Part shown: positions 15,940-25,328 of the stretch, piece by piece
How the letters are laid out: each line of letters opens with the position of its first letter
Position numbering within the stretch: position 1 is the stretch's first letter
Assembly: GCF_000378125.1 (NCBI RefSeq)
Contig: NZ_KB899241.1
Location: forward strand, 657,652-721,651
DNA length: 64,000 nucleotides
Direction of reading: 5' to 3'
Origin: Rudaea cellulosilytica DSM 22992
GTDB taxonomy: Bacteria > Pseudomonadota > Gammaproteobacteria > Xanthomonadales > Rhodanobacteraceae
The notes under the pieces: generated by a model
The model's input: the letters and a program-made list of their open reading frames with translations, nothing else
Database searches by the model: none
Told to the model about the DNA's origin: nothing
Program-made: the position numbers and the translations under genes

Positions 15940-17188
15940 GCAGCACGACCGCGATACCGAGCAGGCACAACGCGGCGACGTAGTGTGCCGGTGCGAGCCG
16001 ATCGAACTTGAGCACCCAGCCGATGAAGATCGGGGTCAGGCCGCCGAACACGGCATAGGCCAGGTTGTAAGAGAACGCGACGCCGGTGAAACGCACCGGC
16101 GCGGGAAATGCGCGCACGAGCAGGGTCGGGATCACGCTGACCACACCTACGCTGAGGCCAGCGACGAACGACAGCGGGTACAGGTATTGCGGCGCGGCGG
16201 CGACACCGAGATAGAACGCGTAGACGACACCGATCAGCACCGCGCAGCCGAGTGCGGACACGCGCGTGGTGCCGAAACGGTCCGCAGCGAGGCCGAAACC
16301 GAGGTTGCCGAGCGCGAGGCCCACGGTCGCGATCGTGTCGGCAGTGAAGGCGATCGCCGGTGCGATGCCGTCGAGCTTCTGGATCAGCTTTGGCGTCATC
16401 AGGATCATGACCACGATCGCCGCCGTCAGCACCCAGGTCAGCGCCACGCAGGCGAGCACAGCGCCGCCGTGGCCGCGCAGCGCGGCCGCAAGCGGCAGCT
16501 CGCGCGAAAGCTCGCGGCGCCGGCGCAACTCCTCGAACACCGGTGTCTCGGCCAGCATGCGCCGCAGCAGCACGGCGAAGAAACCGAACACGCCGCCGAC
16601 CAGGAACGGGATGCGCCAGCCATAGTCGAGCATCTGCGCCGGCGTGAGCGCGGTGTTGAGGGTGGCGGCAAGCAATGAGCCAGCAAGGATGCCTAAGGTC
16701 AGACCCGAGGTCAGCGTGCCGCAGGCAAATGCCGTACGCGTCGCCGGTACGTGCTCGGCGACGAAGGTCCATGCGCCAGGCACCTCGCCGCCGACCGCCG
16801 CGCCTTGCACGATGCGCAATAGAAGCAGCGCAATCGGCGCGAGGTAGCCGATCTGCGCATAGGTCGGCAGCAGGCCGATCAGCAGCGTCGGCACAGCCAT
16901 GAGGAACACGCTCAGTGTGAACATGCGCTTGCGCCCGGTCTTGTCGCCGAAATGCGCCATGACCACGCCGCCGAGCGGGCGCGCGAAGTAGCCCGCGGCG
17001 AACACACCCCAGGTCTGCAGCTCGCGCAGCCAAGGCGCGGTCGAGGCCGGGAAGAACAGCGTGCCGATCTGCTCGGCAAGGTAGACGAAGAGAATGAAAT
17101 CGTAGAACTCGAGCGCGCCGCCGAGCGCGGCGAGCGAGAGAGTTTTCAGGTCTTGGCGGGAAAGTGATGCACTGCCTTGGCTGCTCAT
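15899..17188 (-). CDS. Major facilitator transporter, metabolite:H+ symporter type
   Basis: A 429-residue 12-helix inner-membrane carrier. Diagnostic segments are ALEFYDFILFVYLAEQIG (helix 1), the AHFGDKTGRKRMF loop (MFS motif A) and LRIVQGAAVGGEVPGAWTF. It belongs to the same broad branch as the 5057-6355 protein but is clearly diverged. Substrate unknown. The ATG at 17188 follows the GPx gene by 62 bases on the same strand. Its 3' end overlaps the facing DUF3037 gene by 41 bases, so the transcripts could pair. Confidence 0.87.
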   Translation of the reverse strand: MSSQGSASLSRQDLKTLSLAALGGALEFYDFILFVYLAEQIGTLFFPASTAPWLRELQTWGVFAAGYFARPLGGVVMAHFGDKTGRKRMFTLSVFLMAVPTLLIGLLPTYAQIGYLAPIALLLLRIVQGAAVGGEVPGAWTFVAEHVPATRTAFACGTLTSGLTLGILAGSLLAATLNTALTPAQMLDYGWRIPFLVGGVFGFFAVLLRRMLAETPVFEELRRRRELSRELPLAAALRGHGGAVLACVALTWVLTAAIVVMILMTPKLIQKLDGIAPAIAFTADTIATVGLALGNLGFGLAADRFGTTRVSALGCAVLIGVVYAFYLGVAAAPQYLYPLSFVAGLSVGVVSVIPTLLVRAFPAPVRFTGVAFSYNLAYAVFGGLTPIFIGWVLKFDRLAPAHYVAALCLLGIAVVLLNARQRSYAPSFA

Positions 17189-17250
17189 TGCGATAACAGG
17201 GCCCTGTAGCTTCGGGTCGTCCGCCGCGACGGCGGGACTCTTCGCGGCGC

Positions 17251-17730
17251 TCACAGCACCGCGGCGATTTCCTTCTCGATCGATTCCGGCGTGTCGGTCG
17301 GCGCGTAGCGTTTGACCACCTTGCCGTGCTTGTCGACGAGAAACTTGGTGAAATTCCACTTGATCGACTCGCTGCCGAGCAGACCCTTGGCCTCGTGTTT
17401 GAGGTATTTGTACAGCGGGTCGGTGTTCGCCCCGTTGACGTCGATCTTGGCGAACAGCGGGAACTGCACGTCGTAGTTGAGCGAGCAGAAGTTCTTGATC
17501 TCTGCCTCGTCGCCCGGCTCCTGATGGCCGAACTGGTCGCAGGGAAAGCCGAGCACCACGAGGCCCTTGTCCTTGAGCTTTTCGTAGAGCGCCTCCAGCC
17601 CCTTGTACTGCGGCGTGAATCCGCATTTGCTGGCGACGTTGACTACGAGCATCGCCTTGCCTTTGTAGGCGCCGAGCGACTGCTCCTTGCCATCGATGTC
17701 CTTCGCACTGAAGTCGTAAATGCTCGCCAT
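17251..17730 (-). CDS. Glutathione peroxidase family protein (BtuE-like)
   Basis: A 159-residue thiol peroxidase that reduces hydrogen and lipid peroxides. The peroxidatic centre is NVASKCGFTPQ (Cys36, not selenocysteine), with the conserved FPCDQFGHQEPG (Gln/second Cys) and KWNFTKFLVD (Trp/Asn) completing the catalytic tetrad. The second cysteine in FPCDQFG suggests the thioredoxin-dependent mechanism known for bacterial and plant enzymes. There is no signal peptide, so it is cytoplasmic. It lies between the DUF2501 gene and a transporter on the same strand. Confidence 0.93.
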   Translation of the reverse strand: MASIYDFSAKDIDGKEQSLGAYKGKAMLVVNVASKCGFTPQYKGLEALYEKLKDKGLVVLGFPCDQFGHQEPGDEAEIKNFCSLNYDVQFPLFAKIDVNGANTDPLYKYLKHEAKGLLGSESIKWNFTKFLVDKHGKVVKRYAPTDTPESIEKEIAAVL

Positions 17731-17799
17731 GGCGGCCTCCGCACCGGTGGGAATTCGCCTAATGTGCGGATGCCGCCAAAGAAAGTCCAGCGTCCTAGG

Positions 17800-18198
17800 T
17801 CAAAGCAGCGATTTGGCGTGATCGAGCACGCTCGCGCAGGCCTTTTTGGTGATCGACTTCTTCATCGAACCGAGCTGTCCGATGTCGACCGATTTGCCGT
17901 CGCTGGTCTTGACCAGGCCCTTGGCGCCATCGTCGTAATCGGACTTGTCGGAATCGCCACCCATCTTGCCCATCAGCTTGTCCTTGATGCCGGAGGCGCC
18001 GCCGTCCAGATAGTTGTTCTTCACGCAGTACTCGACCACGCCTGCGGCATTGCCGGCACTGCCCGAGGCGAGCGAGGACACGTCCGCGCCGCCGGCGAGG
18101 CCCTTGAGGTCGCCCAGCTGCGCACCGGCGCTGCCGACGAGACCGAATACCGCAACGATTCCGCCCATTACCGCCAAGCCGATTGTGTTCGCCTTCAT
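17800..18198 (-). CDS. DUF2501 family secreted protein (YjjA-like)
   Basis: A 132-residue exported protein. The signal peptide ends near GLVGSAGAQ (about residue 26). The mature part is Gly/Ser-rich and then carries the DUF2501 features AAGVVEYCVKNNYL and a C-terminal KKACASVLDHAKSLL, with two cysteines that could form a disulfide. Function unknown; E. coli YjjA belongs to this family. The gene is transcribed with the esterase upstream (105-base gap) and GPx downstream (69-base gap), although no functional tie is evident. Confidence 0.82.
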   Translation of the reverse strand: MKANTIGLAVMGGIVAVFGLVGSAGAQLGDLKGLAGGADVSSLASGSAGNAAGVVEYCVKNNYLDGGASGIKDKLMGKMGGDSDKSDYDDGAKGLVKTSDGKSVDIGQLGSMKKSITKKACASVLDHAKSLL

Positions 18199-18302
18199 GG
18201 TTTCGCTCTCCCGTGTGGATCGCGGCGAGCGCTCGCCGCGATGGAGCGGAATCTACCGCCCGCGATCGGAAGAAACCGTTAACGCGCAATCGCGGCCGCT
18301 GC

Positions 18303-20054
18303 TCAATAGCGCCAGCTGCTCAGGTCGGCGCCTTTGGGCGCGGTCTTCTCGATGCGCTCGACGATCTTCGGCAGGTACATCGTGTTGTAGCGCAGGCGCG
18401 AGTAGGCGTTCGGCGTATTCGCATCGCCATTCCAGCAATGTTCGTCGCGCAGGCCGTACTTCACTTCACCTTCGTAGGCCGGATCGCGAAAGCCCTCCAG
18501 CGCCGCCTGCATGAGATACACGGCGTCGTTGAGGAAATAGTTGTCGGAAAGGCCGACGTAGACGTGCAGCTTGCCGCGCAGCTTGGCGCCGATCTTGGGC
18601 CAGTTGCGCTTGAGATAGTCGGTCAGGTCCCAGTGCTCGCGCCAGTAGGCGGCGACATCGTGGTCGATCACGCCGCTGCGCTTGTCGAAGATTTGCTTCG
18701 GATAGCCGTCGGGCCCGACCGGCGAGTACACCGCCTGCCAGATGTCCCACTGCTCGGTCGAGCGGCCGTTGCTGCCGAGCATCAATTCGTAGTTCATTGC
18801 GTCGGGCATGGCCCAGATCGTGCGGCCGAGATAGTCGCGCATCGCCGGTTGGGCGATGCGCTTCATCGGCCCTTGCATCCAGACCGCGTTCTTGTCGTCG
18901 TAGAGGTTGATGTGCGTGTAGGCGTGGAAGTCGACCGGATCGGGACAGGCGCCGAACGCGCCGTTGTAATAGTCGGGATTGAAGATCTGCACGGCCAGCG
19001 CTTCCCAGCCGCCGGTCGAACCGCCGTAGACGAAGCGCGACCAGCCTGTGCCGAGTCCGCGGAACTGCTTCTCGATCGCCGGGATCAATTCCTGCTCGAT
19101 CGCGCTGCCGTACGGTCCCACATTGGCCGAATCGATCGCATAGGAATCGTCGTAGTACGGATTCGCGTGCTGCAACTTGACGATCAGCACGCGCGGGAAA
19201 TCCTTCGACGTCCATTGCTGGTAGAACTTGTACGCCTCTTCCTGCTGGATGCGGTTGTAGCCGGCGAGATGGAAGCGCTCGCTGTAGTCGGGTTTGAGGT
19301 TCGGATCGGGCGGTTCGGTACGGAAGCCGTCGAAGTCGGGCACGAAATGATCGTGGAAGATGACGAGCGGGAAGTGGGACTTCGGATGTGCGTCGAAACC
19401 CTCCGGCACGAGCACGACCGCAGACAGGAACATCGGCCGACCCCAGAATTTCGACAGCAGCTTGCTCTCGATGCGGATGTGGCGGATGTACTTCGTATCC
19501 TTCGCTGGCGCGATAGCCGGAATCGTCTGGTCGACCGCGATCGTCAGCGGCGCACCACCCTCGATCCTGCCGCCGGCGCCGAGCGTGATCTTCTGCGGCT
19601 TCGAGTAGAAGTTGCCCGGCTTGATGTTCCAGTGCTGGCCCTCGCCTTGATCCGGCGGCAGGTCGAGCACGCGGCCGTCGGCGAGATGGAAGGTTTCGTA
19701 GCGGTTGAGTAGCGCCTGCACGTTGTACGTGCCGGGCGGCAAGTCGCTGATGCGCACGACCGGGTAGCCGTCGGCGGCAGCATCGATCGCGACTGCCGCA
19801 CCCGGTTTCCAGTCCTTAACGTTCTGGCCGAACGCGGCCTGCGAGGCGATCGTGTGATCGACCTGATTGCGCGGCTCATCGGAGAAGTCGTTCGAGAACA
19901 GCAGCATCAGGCGACCCTGCTGCGACGTCTTCGCCGCCGCGGCGGGCAACTGCACGCTGAAATCCGTTGCCGTTTTCGCCGTGCCATCGGCGACGGCCGG
20001 GCCACTCGCGAGAACAAGCAATGCCAGCCCAAGCCACGAACGTTCGATACGCAT
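18303..20054 (-). CDS. Secreted alpha/beta-hydrolase (putative esterase)
   Basis: A 583-residue exported hydrolase. A signal peptide (MRIERSWLGLALLVLASGPAVA) precedes about 190 residues of beta-rich N-terminal domain. A catalytic esterase-D-like domain follows, with SAVVLVPEGFDAHPKSHFPL leading in and the nucleophile elbow in YGGSTGGWE (Ser about 346). A later DEHCWNG probably holds the histidine. The start at 20054 follows GGGG at good spacing; ATGs at 20060 and 20066 are also in frame. Substrate unknown, probably an ester or peptide in the periplasm. No partner genes adjoin it. Confidence 0.75.
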   Translation of the reverse strand: MRIERSWLGLALLVLASGPAVADGTAKTATDFSVQLPAAAAKTSQQGRLMLLFSNDFSDEPRNQVDHTIASQAAFGQNVKDWKPGAAVAIDAAADGYPVVRISDLPPGTYNVQALLNRYETFHLADGRVLDLPPDQGEGQHWNIKPGNFYSKPQKITLGAGGRIEGGAPLTIAVDQTIPAIAPAKDTKYIRHIRIESKLLSKFWGRPMFLSAVVLVPEGFDAHPKSHFPLVIFHDHFVPDFDGFRTEPPDPNLKPDYSERFHLAGYNRIQQEEAYKFYQQWTSKDFPRVLIVKLQHANPYYDDSYAIDSANVGPYGSAIEQELIPAIEKQFRGLGTGWSRFVYGGSTGGWEALAVQIFNPDYYNGAFGACPDPVDFHAYTHINLYDDKNAVWMQGPMKRIAQPAMRDYLGRTIWAMPDAMNYELMLGSNGRSTEQWDIWQAVYSPVGPDGYPKQIFDKRSGVIDHDVAAYWREHWDLTDYLKRNWPKIGAKLRGKLHVYVGLSDNYFLNDAVYLMQAALEGFRDPAYEGEVKYGLRDEHCWNGDANTPNAYSRLRYNTMYLPKIVERIEKTAPKGADLSSWRY

Positions 20055-20122
20055 CGCCATCCCCATCGCCGGTTCGAAGCGGCGATGCTAACCGAATCCG
20101 GACGCGCGAGGTTGCGACGCGA

Positions 20123-21028
20123 TCAGCCGATACGTTCGAGCGGCATCAGCGTGCGCTGCAGCGTCGGCGTGTCGATGTAGTGGTCGATCAGCAGGAACGC
20201 AAACAGCGCCATCAGATAGATGATCGAGTAATTGAACACCTTCATCGCGAAGCGTTCGGACGGCGGATCGAGCAGCACGATCGCGTAGTAGAGGAAGCCC
20301 GCGCCGAGCACGAGCGCGCCGCCGAGATAGAACAGACCGCTCATGCCGGTGAGGAACGGCAGCACGGTGACGAGGATGAGCAGGATCGTGTAATAAAGCA
20401 CATGCCAGCGCGTGTACTCGACGCCGTGGGTGACCGGCAGCATCGGCACCATCGCGCGCGCGTAGTCGTCGCGGCGGAAGATCGCGAGCGCCCAGAAATG
20501 CGGCGGCGTCCAGACGAAGATGATCAGCACGAGCAGCCACGCATGCGGATGCAGATGGCCGGTCACGGCGGTCCAGCCGAGCAGCGGCGGCGCGGCGCCG
20601 GCGACACCGCCGATGACGATATTTTGCGGCGTCGCGCGCTTGAGCCAGGCGGTGTAGACGATCGCGTAGCCGATCAGCGAGGCGAAGGTCAGCGCCGCGG
20701 TCAGCGGATTGACGAAGGCGATGAGTGTCGTCATCGACAGCGCGCCGAGGAAGACCGCGAACGCAAGCACTTTGGCCGGCGTCAGCGCGCCGGTCGCAAG
20801 CGGCCGATGCGCGGTGCGCGCCATGAGCTTGTCGATGCGCTGGTCGATCAAATGGTTGATCGCCGCGGCCGAAGCGGCGGCGAGCCAGATACCGATGAAA
20901 CCGGCGACCGATTCGCGCAGCGGCGGCCAGCCCGGCACGGCGAGGAACATGCCGATGATCGCGGTGAACACGATCAGCGCGACGACGCGCGGCTTGGTCA
21001 GTTCGAGGTATTGGTCGACGACGGACAT
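20123..21028 (-). CDS. ctaB: Protoheme IX farnesyltransferase (heme O synthase)
   Basis: CtaB/CyoE adds the farnesyl tail to protoheme, the first step from heme B to heme A. The 301-residue polytopic protein has the UbiA-family motifs: [19 protein letters not shown] (the N-x3-D-x3-D polyprenyl-binding site) and the second aspartate-containing loop around [14 protein letters not shown]. The start [16 protein letters not shown] is the family standard, so the longer cysteine-rich upstream frame was rejected. It lies 10 bases downstream of ctaA, so the two heme A enzymes are made together at the end of the oxidase locus. Confidence 0.96.
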   Translation of the reverse strand: MSVVDQYLELTKPRVVALIVFTAIIGMFLAVPGWPPLRESVAGFIGIWLAAASAAAINHLIDQRIDKLMARTAHRPLATGALTPAKVLAFAVFLGALSMTTLIAFVNPLTAALTFASLIGYAIVYTAWLKRATPQNIVIGGVAGAAPPLLGWTAVTGHLHPHAWLLVLIIFVWTPPHFWALAIFRRDDYARAMVPMLPVTHGVEYTRWHVLYYTILLILVTVLPFLTGMSGLFYLGGALVLGAGFLYYAIVLLDPPSERFAMKVFNYSIIYLMALFAFLLIDHYIDTPTLQRTLMPLERIG

Positions 21029-21038
21029 GCGTGGGAGT

Positions 21039-22064
21039 TTAACGTGCGGCTGTACGTACCCGCACCAGCAACGCCAGCAGCGACAGCAGCAACACCGCAG
21101 CGACACCGTTGTGCGCCGTCGCGATCGGCAGCGGCAGCCCGAGCTTCACGTTGGCGATGCCGAGCGACACCTGCAGCAGCAGCGCGATGCCGACGGCGAC
21201 GGCAAACGGCCGCGTCTCGACATGCCGCGCCGCGCGCTGCACGACGGCGAACGCGACATGGCCGAACACGAGCACGGCGCCGATGCGATGCACGAGCTGG
21301 ATCGCGATGCGCGCCGAGCCGTCGAGCACGCCGCCCTCGTAGTTGACGCCGATGCCGCGCCAGAGCACGAACGCTTCATGGAAATCCATGTTGCCCGGCC
21401 ACCATTGGCCCAAGCAGCTCGGAAAATCGAGCCCGCAGGCGAGCGCGGCATAGTTCGAACTCGTCCAGCCGCCGAGCGCGATCTGCACGGCGACGAGGCC
21501 GATGCCGACCGCGGTCAGGCGCCAGAGCTTGTCCTTTTCCGCGGCGGGAAAGCGCAGATTGGCAATCGGTGGAATGGTCAGGCGCAGCGCGCTGTAGGCA
21601 AGCAGCGCGAACGTGGTCATGCCGCCAAGCAGATGACCCATGACGACGATCGGCTTGAGTTTCCAGGTCACCGTCCACATGCCGAGCAAGGCTTGGAACA
21701 GAATGAACACCGACGCCGCGAGCGGCACCGCGGCAAGTCCATGCAAATCCCGGCGCCGACGCCACGACCAGATCGCGAGCGCGAACGTGGTCAGGATCAG
21801 GCCGCCGGCGAGGAAGCGATGGACTTGCTCGCGCCACGCCTTGTTCGATTCGACCGGGCGATCCGGGAATGCCGCGTTGGCCGCGTCGACCTCGTGCTCG
21901 TGCACCGGCCAGGTGACCTTGCCGTAGCAGGTCGGCCAATCCGGGCACGACAAGCCGGCGTTCGACAAGCGCACGAAGGCACCGAATACGATGACGACGA
22001 GCGCGAACAACGCCGCCGCCCAAGCCAGGCGCGCTATGCCGCGCGTTGAAATCATCGAATTCAT
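21039..22064 (-). CDS. ctaA: Heme A synthase (COX15/CtaA)
   Basis: Converts heme O to heme A by oxidising the C8 methyl group. It has 341 residues in eight transmembrane segments. The segments [20 protein letters not shown] (paired cysteines on the outer face) and the heme-ligand histidines in [20 protein letters not shown] and [15 protein letters not shown] are visible. Its start overlaps the stop of the Sco-like gene upstream by 4 bases, and ctaB follows within 10 bases, so the order is assembly factor, heme A synthase, heme O synthase. Confidence 0.95.
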   Translation of the reverse strand: MNSMISTRGIARLAWAAALFALVVIVFGAFVRLSNAGLSCPDWPTCYGKVTWPVHEHEVDAANAAFPDRPVESNKAWREQVHRFLAGGLILTTFALAIWSWRRRRDLHGLAAVPLAASVFILFQALLGMWTVTWKLKPIVVMGHLLGGMTTFALLAYSALRLTIPPIANLRFPAAEKDKLWRLTAVGIGLVAVQIALGGWTSSNYAALACGLDFPSCLGQWWPGNMDFHEAFVLWRGIGVNYEGGVLDGSARIAIQLVHRIGAVLVFGHVAFAVVQRAARHVETRPFAVAVGIALLLQVSLGIANVKLGLPLPIATAHNGVAAVLLLSLLALLVRVRTAAR

Positions 22065-22642
22065 TTGACCACCTTCGGCAAATCGCGGCGCACGCCGCCG
22101 AGATCGTAGCCTTCGGCGTAACGCATCATCAGGAAGCCGCCGGGATCGACCAGCGCAAGCGCAAGTCCGTCGTCGCCCGTGGCGTGCAGGTCGGCAAACG
22201 CGTTGGTGTCATCGCTGCCCGCCTGCAGCGGCGCCAGCGCTGCCAACACTTCCGCCGGCAGCGATGGGCCGAGATAGACGAGGCGCAGACGGCTGGCGTT
22301 GCGGCCAAGGGTCGCGCGCATGCGCACGAGATCAGCAAGCGCGGCTTGGCATTGCTGCGCGCAACTCGCACCGGGCAGCGCAAGCAAGGTCCACTGCCAT
22401 TGCGGATTGCGCCAGACCAGCTTATCGCCTGCAGCGAGCGTCACCGGTATCGCATCGACTTGCCGCGGCGGGTTGATCAAGGTGCCGTACGCCTTCGTGC
22501 CCTTCGGCTCCCAGCCGACGAACGTAAGCGCGAACGCGATCAGCATCGGCACGACGAACACGGCGACGACGCCGATGAACATCCAGCGGTTGCGATTGCG
22601 TGCGCTGCGCGAGACAGCTTCGTTGTCGATTCGGTCGGACAT
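22061..22642 (-). CDS. Membrane-anchored thioredoxin-fold protein, Sco-like
   Basis: A 193-residue protein with one N-terminal membrane helix (WMFIGVVAVFVVPMLIAFAL) and a periplasmic domain. The sequence LLALPGASCAQQC occupies the position and has the C-x3-C spacing of the copper site in SCO1/SenC, although the usual CPDVC and downstream His are not obvious. The adjacent SURF1 and heme A genes support a role in metal delivery or redox control during oxidase assembly. This is inference; family members are usually annotated hypothetical. Overlaps with ctaA (4 bases) and a 3-base gap to SURF1 indicate one transcript. Confidence 0.72.
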   Translation of the reverse strand: MSDRIDNEAVSRSARNRNRWMFIGVVAVFVVPMLIAFALTFVGWEPKGTKAYGTLINPPRQVDAIPVTLAAGDKLVWRNPQWQWTLLALPGASCAQQCQAALADLVRMRATLGRNASRLRLVYLGPSLPAEVLAALAPLQAGSDDTNAFADLHATGDDGLALALVDPGGFLMMRYAEGYDLGGVRRDLPKVVK

Positions 22643-22645
22643 GAT

Positions 22646-23386
22646 TCAGACTTTCTTGTAGTGCAGCAGAACAAAAATCACGATCGCCGCGACGGCGAAG
22701 GCAAACCACTGGACTGCGTAACCGCGATGCCGCTCCGGCGGCATCACGCTTGGCGTCCACGAACGTACAAATCCCGAGGCTGCATCCGCGTCCAACAACA
22801 GCACGCGCGGCAGCAGCGGGCGGTTCAGATCGGCGGCGATTTCCTGCGCGTCGATCGCGAGCGTCAGCTTCGGCCATTGCGTTTGCCGCGTCAGCGCATT
22901 GCCGCCGACGCGGATGCCATTGCCCGGGAACGGCGCGTAGACGCCGGTCACCGCCACTTCGCCCTCGGCCAGCGGCGGCAACGCCGGTTGCGTGCCGCGC
23001 TCGTGCGACCAGGCGATCCAGCCGCGGTCGACGAGCAGTACCTCGTCATTTCCATTCGACGCATCGCTGCCTTCGGCGACGAAGGCAGCATAGACCTCGA
23101 CACCCAGCTTGCCGTCGCGAATCTGCTCGTCGCGCAACCAACTGCGATCGGCGAGGAACCGGCCATGCACGCGCACATGCGGATACCGGTCTGCCGGCGG
23201 CGCAGCGCGCACGGCGGCGAAATCCTCGAGCGCCGCCTTTGGTGCCGCGTCGAACGCGGCGAGCAGATGCCGCGCTTCGTCCACGCGATCGAGTTGCCAG
23301 ATGCCGAGCCGCACGAACAGCGCGATGCCGACCAAGGTCAACGCGATCGCGAACCACGACGGTCGCTGCCAGCGCCTCGCGCTCAT
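22646..23386 (-). CDS. SURF1 family cytochrome oxidase assembly protein
   Basis: SURF1 helps insert heme A into subunit I of aa3 oxidases. The 246-residue protein has the family layout: an N-terminal helix (WFAIALTLVGIALFVRLGIWQLDR), a soluble periplasmic middle with LLVDRGWIAW, and a C-terminal helix ending HYKKV. The GYAVQWFAFAVAA segment before the last helix is characteristic. The start MSARRW at 23386 is preferred to one nine codons upstream. It is divergent from the DUF2909 gene and leads the second part of the oxidase locus. Confidence 0.92.
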   Translation of the reverse strand: MSARRWQRPSWFAIALTLVGIALFVRLGIWQLDRVDEARHLLAAFDAAPKAALEDFAAVRAAPPADRYPHVRVHGRFLADRSWLRDEQIRDGKLGVEVYAAFVAEGSDASNGNDEVLLVDRGWIAWSHERGTQPALPPLAEGEVAVTGVYAPFPGNGIRVGGNALTRQTQWPKLTLAIDAQEIAADLNRPLLPRVLLLDADAASGFVRSWTPSVMPPERHRGYAVQWFAFAVAAIVIFVLLHYKKV

Positions 23387-23487
23387 GACGCGCTTCGCGC
23401 GACGCTGCGGCAAGCCCTCGGCATTCGGTCCATCGCGGCGGCGCTATACTGTTTCATCTTCGTTACGACGCAAGCGCGCCTATCGCC

Positions 23488-23697
23488 ATGTGGACCAAAG
23501 TCATCATCGTCGCGTTCTTCGCCGTCATCATCTACAACCTCGGCGCTGGGTTGTATTACATGATGACCGACAAGAGCGGCAGCGATCGCGTGGTCAAGGC
23601 ACTGACCCGGCGCATCGGTCTGTCGGTATTGCTGATCCTGCTCGTGATCCTCGGCATCTGGCTGGGAATCATCCAGCCGCACGATCTCGGCCGTTGA
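23488..23697 (+). CDS. Twin-transmembrane protein (DUF2909)
   Basis: A 69-residue membrane protein made of two hydrophobic helices (VIIVAFFAVIIYNLGAGLYYM and LSVLLILLVILGIWLGII) joined by a basic loop, DKSGSDRVVKALTRRIG. DUF2909 proteins are typically found beside cytochrome c oxidase genes in proteobacteria, but no function is established. It is the only gene on the plus strand inside the oxidase locus, placed divergently from SURF1 and convergent with cox3. Confidence 0.82.
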   Translation: MWTKVIIVAFFAVIIYNLGAGLYYMMTDKSGSDRVVKALTRRIGLSVLLILLVILGIWLGIIQPHDLGR

Positions 23698-23698
23698 C

Positions 23699-23848
23699 CA
23701 CCCTGCTGCAAACGCCACTTAGAAGGCAAGAAACCGTCGCGAGCGAAGGCAGGTTGCGGGTCGCCTGCGCGCAGGAAGCGGAGCGTACTTCTAGTACGTG
23801 AGCATTCCGAGCACAGCCGGCACGCAAGCTGCCGAACGCAGCAGGTTT
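23699..23848. repeat. Structured intergenic region between DUF2909 and cox3
   Basis: The 150 bases between two convergent genes are bounded by CCTGCTGC (about 23701) and GCAGCAGG (about 23840), a matching inverted pair. Inside is a perfect CGTACT-TCT-AGTACG hairpin (23784-23798) and a CGGCA/TGCCG hairpin just after it. The block looks like a composite repeat and may serve as a bidirectional terminator; no second copy was found in the window. Confidence 0.5.
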
Positions 23849-24727
23849 TTACAGAACGTAGACGAACAGGAACAGGCCCAGCCATACCACGTCGACGAAA
23901 TGCCAATACCAGGCAACGGCTTCGAAGCCGAAGTGGTGGTCGCGGTCGAAATGGCCGCGCGCGCAGCGCAGCCAGATCACGATCAGCATGATCGTGCCGA
24001 GCGTCACGTGCAAACCGTGGAAACCGGTCAGCATGAAGAACGTCGAACCGTACACGCCGCTGCCGAGCGTCAGATTCAGATGCTCGTAGGCTTCCAGATA
24101 CTCGTGCGCCTGATACCAAAGGAAGGTCGCACCGAGCAGGACCGTCAGACCGAGGAAGATCATCAACTGCGTGCGCTTGCCTGCGCGCAGCGCGTGGTGT
24201 GCGATCGTGATCGTCACGCCCGAGGAGAGCAGGATCAGCGTGTTGAGCAGCGGCACGCCCCAGGCCGGAATCGTTTCGAACGCGCCGCCGATCTGCGCGG
24301 GGCCGTTGGTCGGCCACGCCGGGGCGTAGCCCTTCCACAGGAAGAAGTTGGTCAGCGCGCCGTCGCCCTCGCCGCCGATCCACGGTACCGACAGCGCGCG
24401 CGCGTAGAACAGTGCGCCGAAGAACGCGGCGAAGAACATCACCTCGGAGAAGATGAACCACATCATGCCCATGCGGAACGAGGTGTCGACCTGCTTGTTG
24501 TAGGTGCCGGCGACCGATTCGCGGATCACCGTACCGAACCAGCCGAACACCATGAACAGGATGATCGCGACGCCGAGCAGCATCGCCGGCTTGCCGATCG
24601 CGTGCTCGTTGAGCCACAGCGCGGCGCCGCCGAGCGTGAACAGCAGGCCGAACGAGCCGACGATCGGCCACTTCGTGCCGTGCGGGACGTAGTAGACGTC
24701 GGGGTTAGCGTGGGTCGTGTCGGACAT
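23849..24727 (-). CDS. ctaE: Cytochrome c oxidase subunit III
   Basis: Subunit III of the aa3-type oxidase, a 292-residue, seven-helix protein that stabilises subunit I and lines the oxygen channel. Typical segments are PVPHGTKWPIVGSFGLLFT-like YYVPHGTKWPIVGSF at the N-terminus, RMGMMWFIFSEVMFFAAFF, the TGFHGLHVTLGTIML helix and the C-terminal AWYWHFVDVVWLGLF. MSDTTHANPDVYYV at 24727 is the natural start. It follows ctaG by 10 bases. Confidence 0.97.
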   Translation of the reverse strand: MSDTTHANPDVYYVPHGTKWPIVGSFGLLFTLGGAALWLNEHAIGKPAMLLGVAIILFMVFGWFGTVIRESVAGTYNKQVDTSFRMGMMWFIFSEVMFFAAFFGALFYARALSVPWIGGEGDGALTNFFLWKGYAPAWPTNGPAQIGGAFETIPAWGVPLLNTLILLSSGVTITIAHHALRAGKRTQLMIFLGLTVLLGATFLWYQAHEYLEAYEHLNLTLGSGVYGSTFFMLTGFHGLHVTLGTIMLIVIWLRCARGHFDRDHHFGFEAVAWYWHFVDVVWLGLFLFVYVL

Positions 24728-24737
24728 GGCCGTTTCC

Positions 24738-25328
24738 TTAACTCTTGGGTTGCGTGCTGGCTTCCTGCGCCGCCAGGCGCTTGGTCGCGAGCTCATTGTT
24801 GTAAAAAGTATACGACAGCGTCAGTTGCTTGATGTCGGCCGGCAGCTTGGGGTCGACGACGAAGCGCACCGGCATGCGCCGCGACTCGCCGGCCTTGAGC
24901 ATCTGCTCGGTGAAGCAGAAGCATTCGGTCTTGTTGAAGTAAAGCGACGCGCGGTTCGGCGCGATGCTGGGCACGGCGTTGCCGACGATCGCGTCGGGCG
25001 CGAGGTTGCTCGCATCGAACCAGGCTTCGGTCAGCACGCCAGGATGCACTTTGACACTGAACAGTTCCGGCGCGAATTTCCATTTCAACGCACTGTTGAC
25101 GTTGCCGACGAACTGCACCTCGACGAGGCGCGCATCGTCTTCCTTGAACGCCGCGACCTTGGCGCCGTCGGCGACCTTGTTCTCGTACTTGATGCCGAAG
25201 ATATGCTCGCAGGCGATGCGATAGATCGGCGGCATCACGCGGAAGCCGAACAGGAACGAGGCGACGCAGACGATCACGGCGATCTTGACCACGCGCCGGT
25301 TCTTGTTCTGATCGGGCGTGATACTCAT
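24738..25328 (-). CDS. ctaG: Cytochrome c oxidase assembly protein CtaG/Cox11
   Basis: Delivers copper to the CuB centre of subunit I. The 196-residue protein has one N-terminal helix (VKIAVIVCVASFLFGFRVM) and a periplasmic immunoglobulin-like domain. The copper motif is NKTECFCFTEQ (Cys136, Cys138), preceded by the strand NRASLYF. Its ATG overlaps the stop of a 45-codon gene upstream (ATGA), and cox3 follows after 10 bases, matching the usual ctaD-ctaG-cox3 order. Confidence 0.95.
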   Translation of the reverse strand: MSITPDQNKNRRVVKIAVIVCVASFLFGFRVMPPIYRIACEHIFGIKYENKVADGAKVAAFKEDDARLVEVQFVGNVNSALKWKFAPELFSVKVHPGVLTEAWFDASNLAPDAIVGNAVPSIAPNRASLYFNKTECFCFTEQMLKAGESRRMPVRFVVDPKLPADIKQLTLSYTFYNNELATKRLAAQEASTQPKS

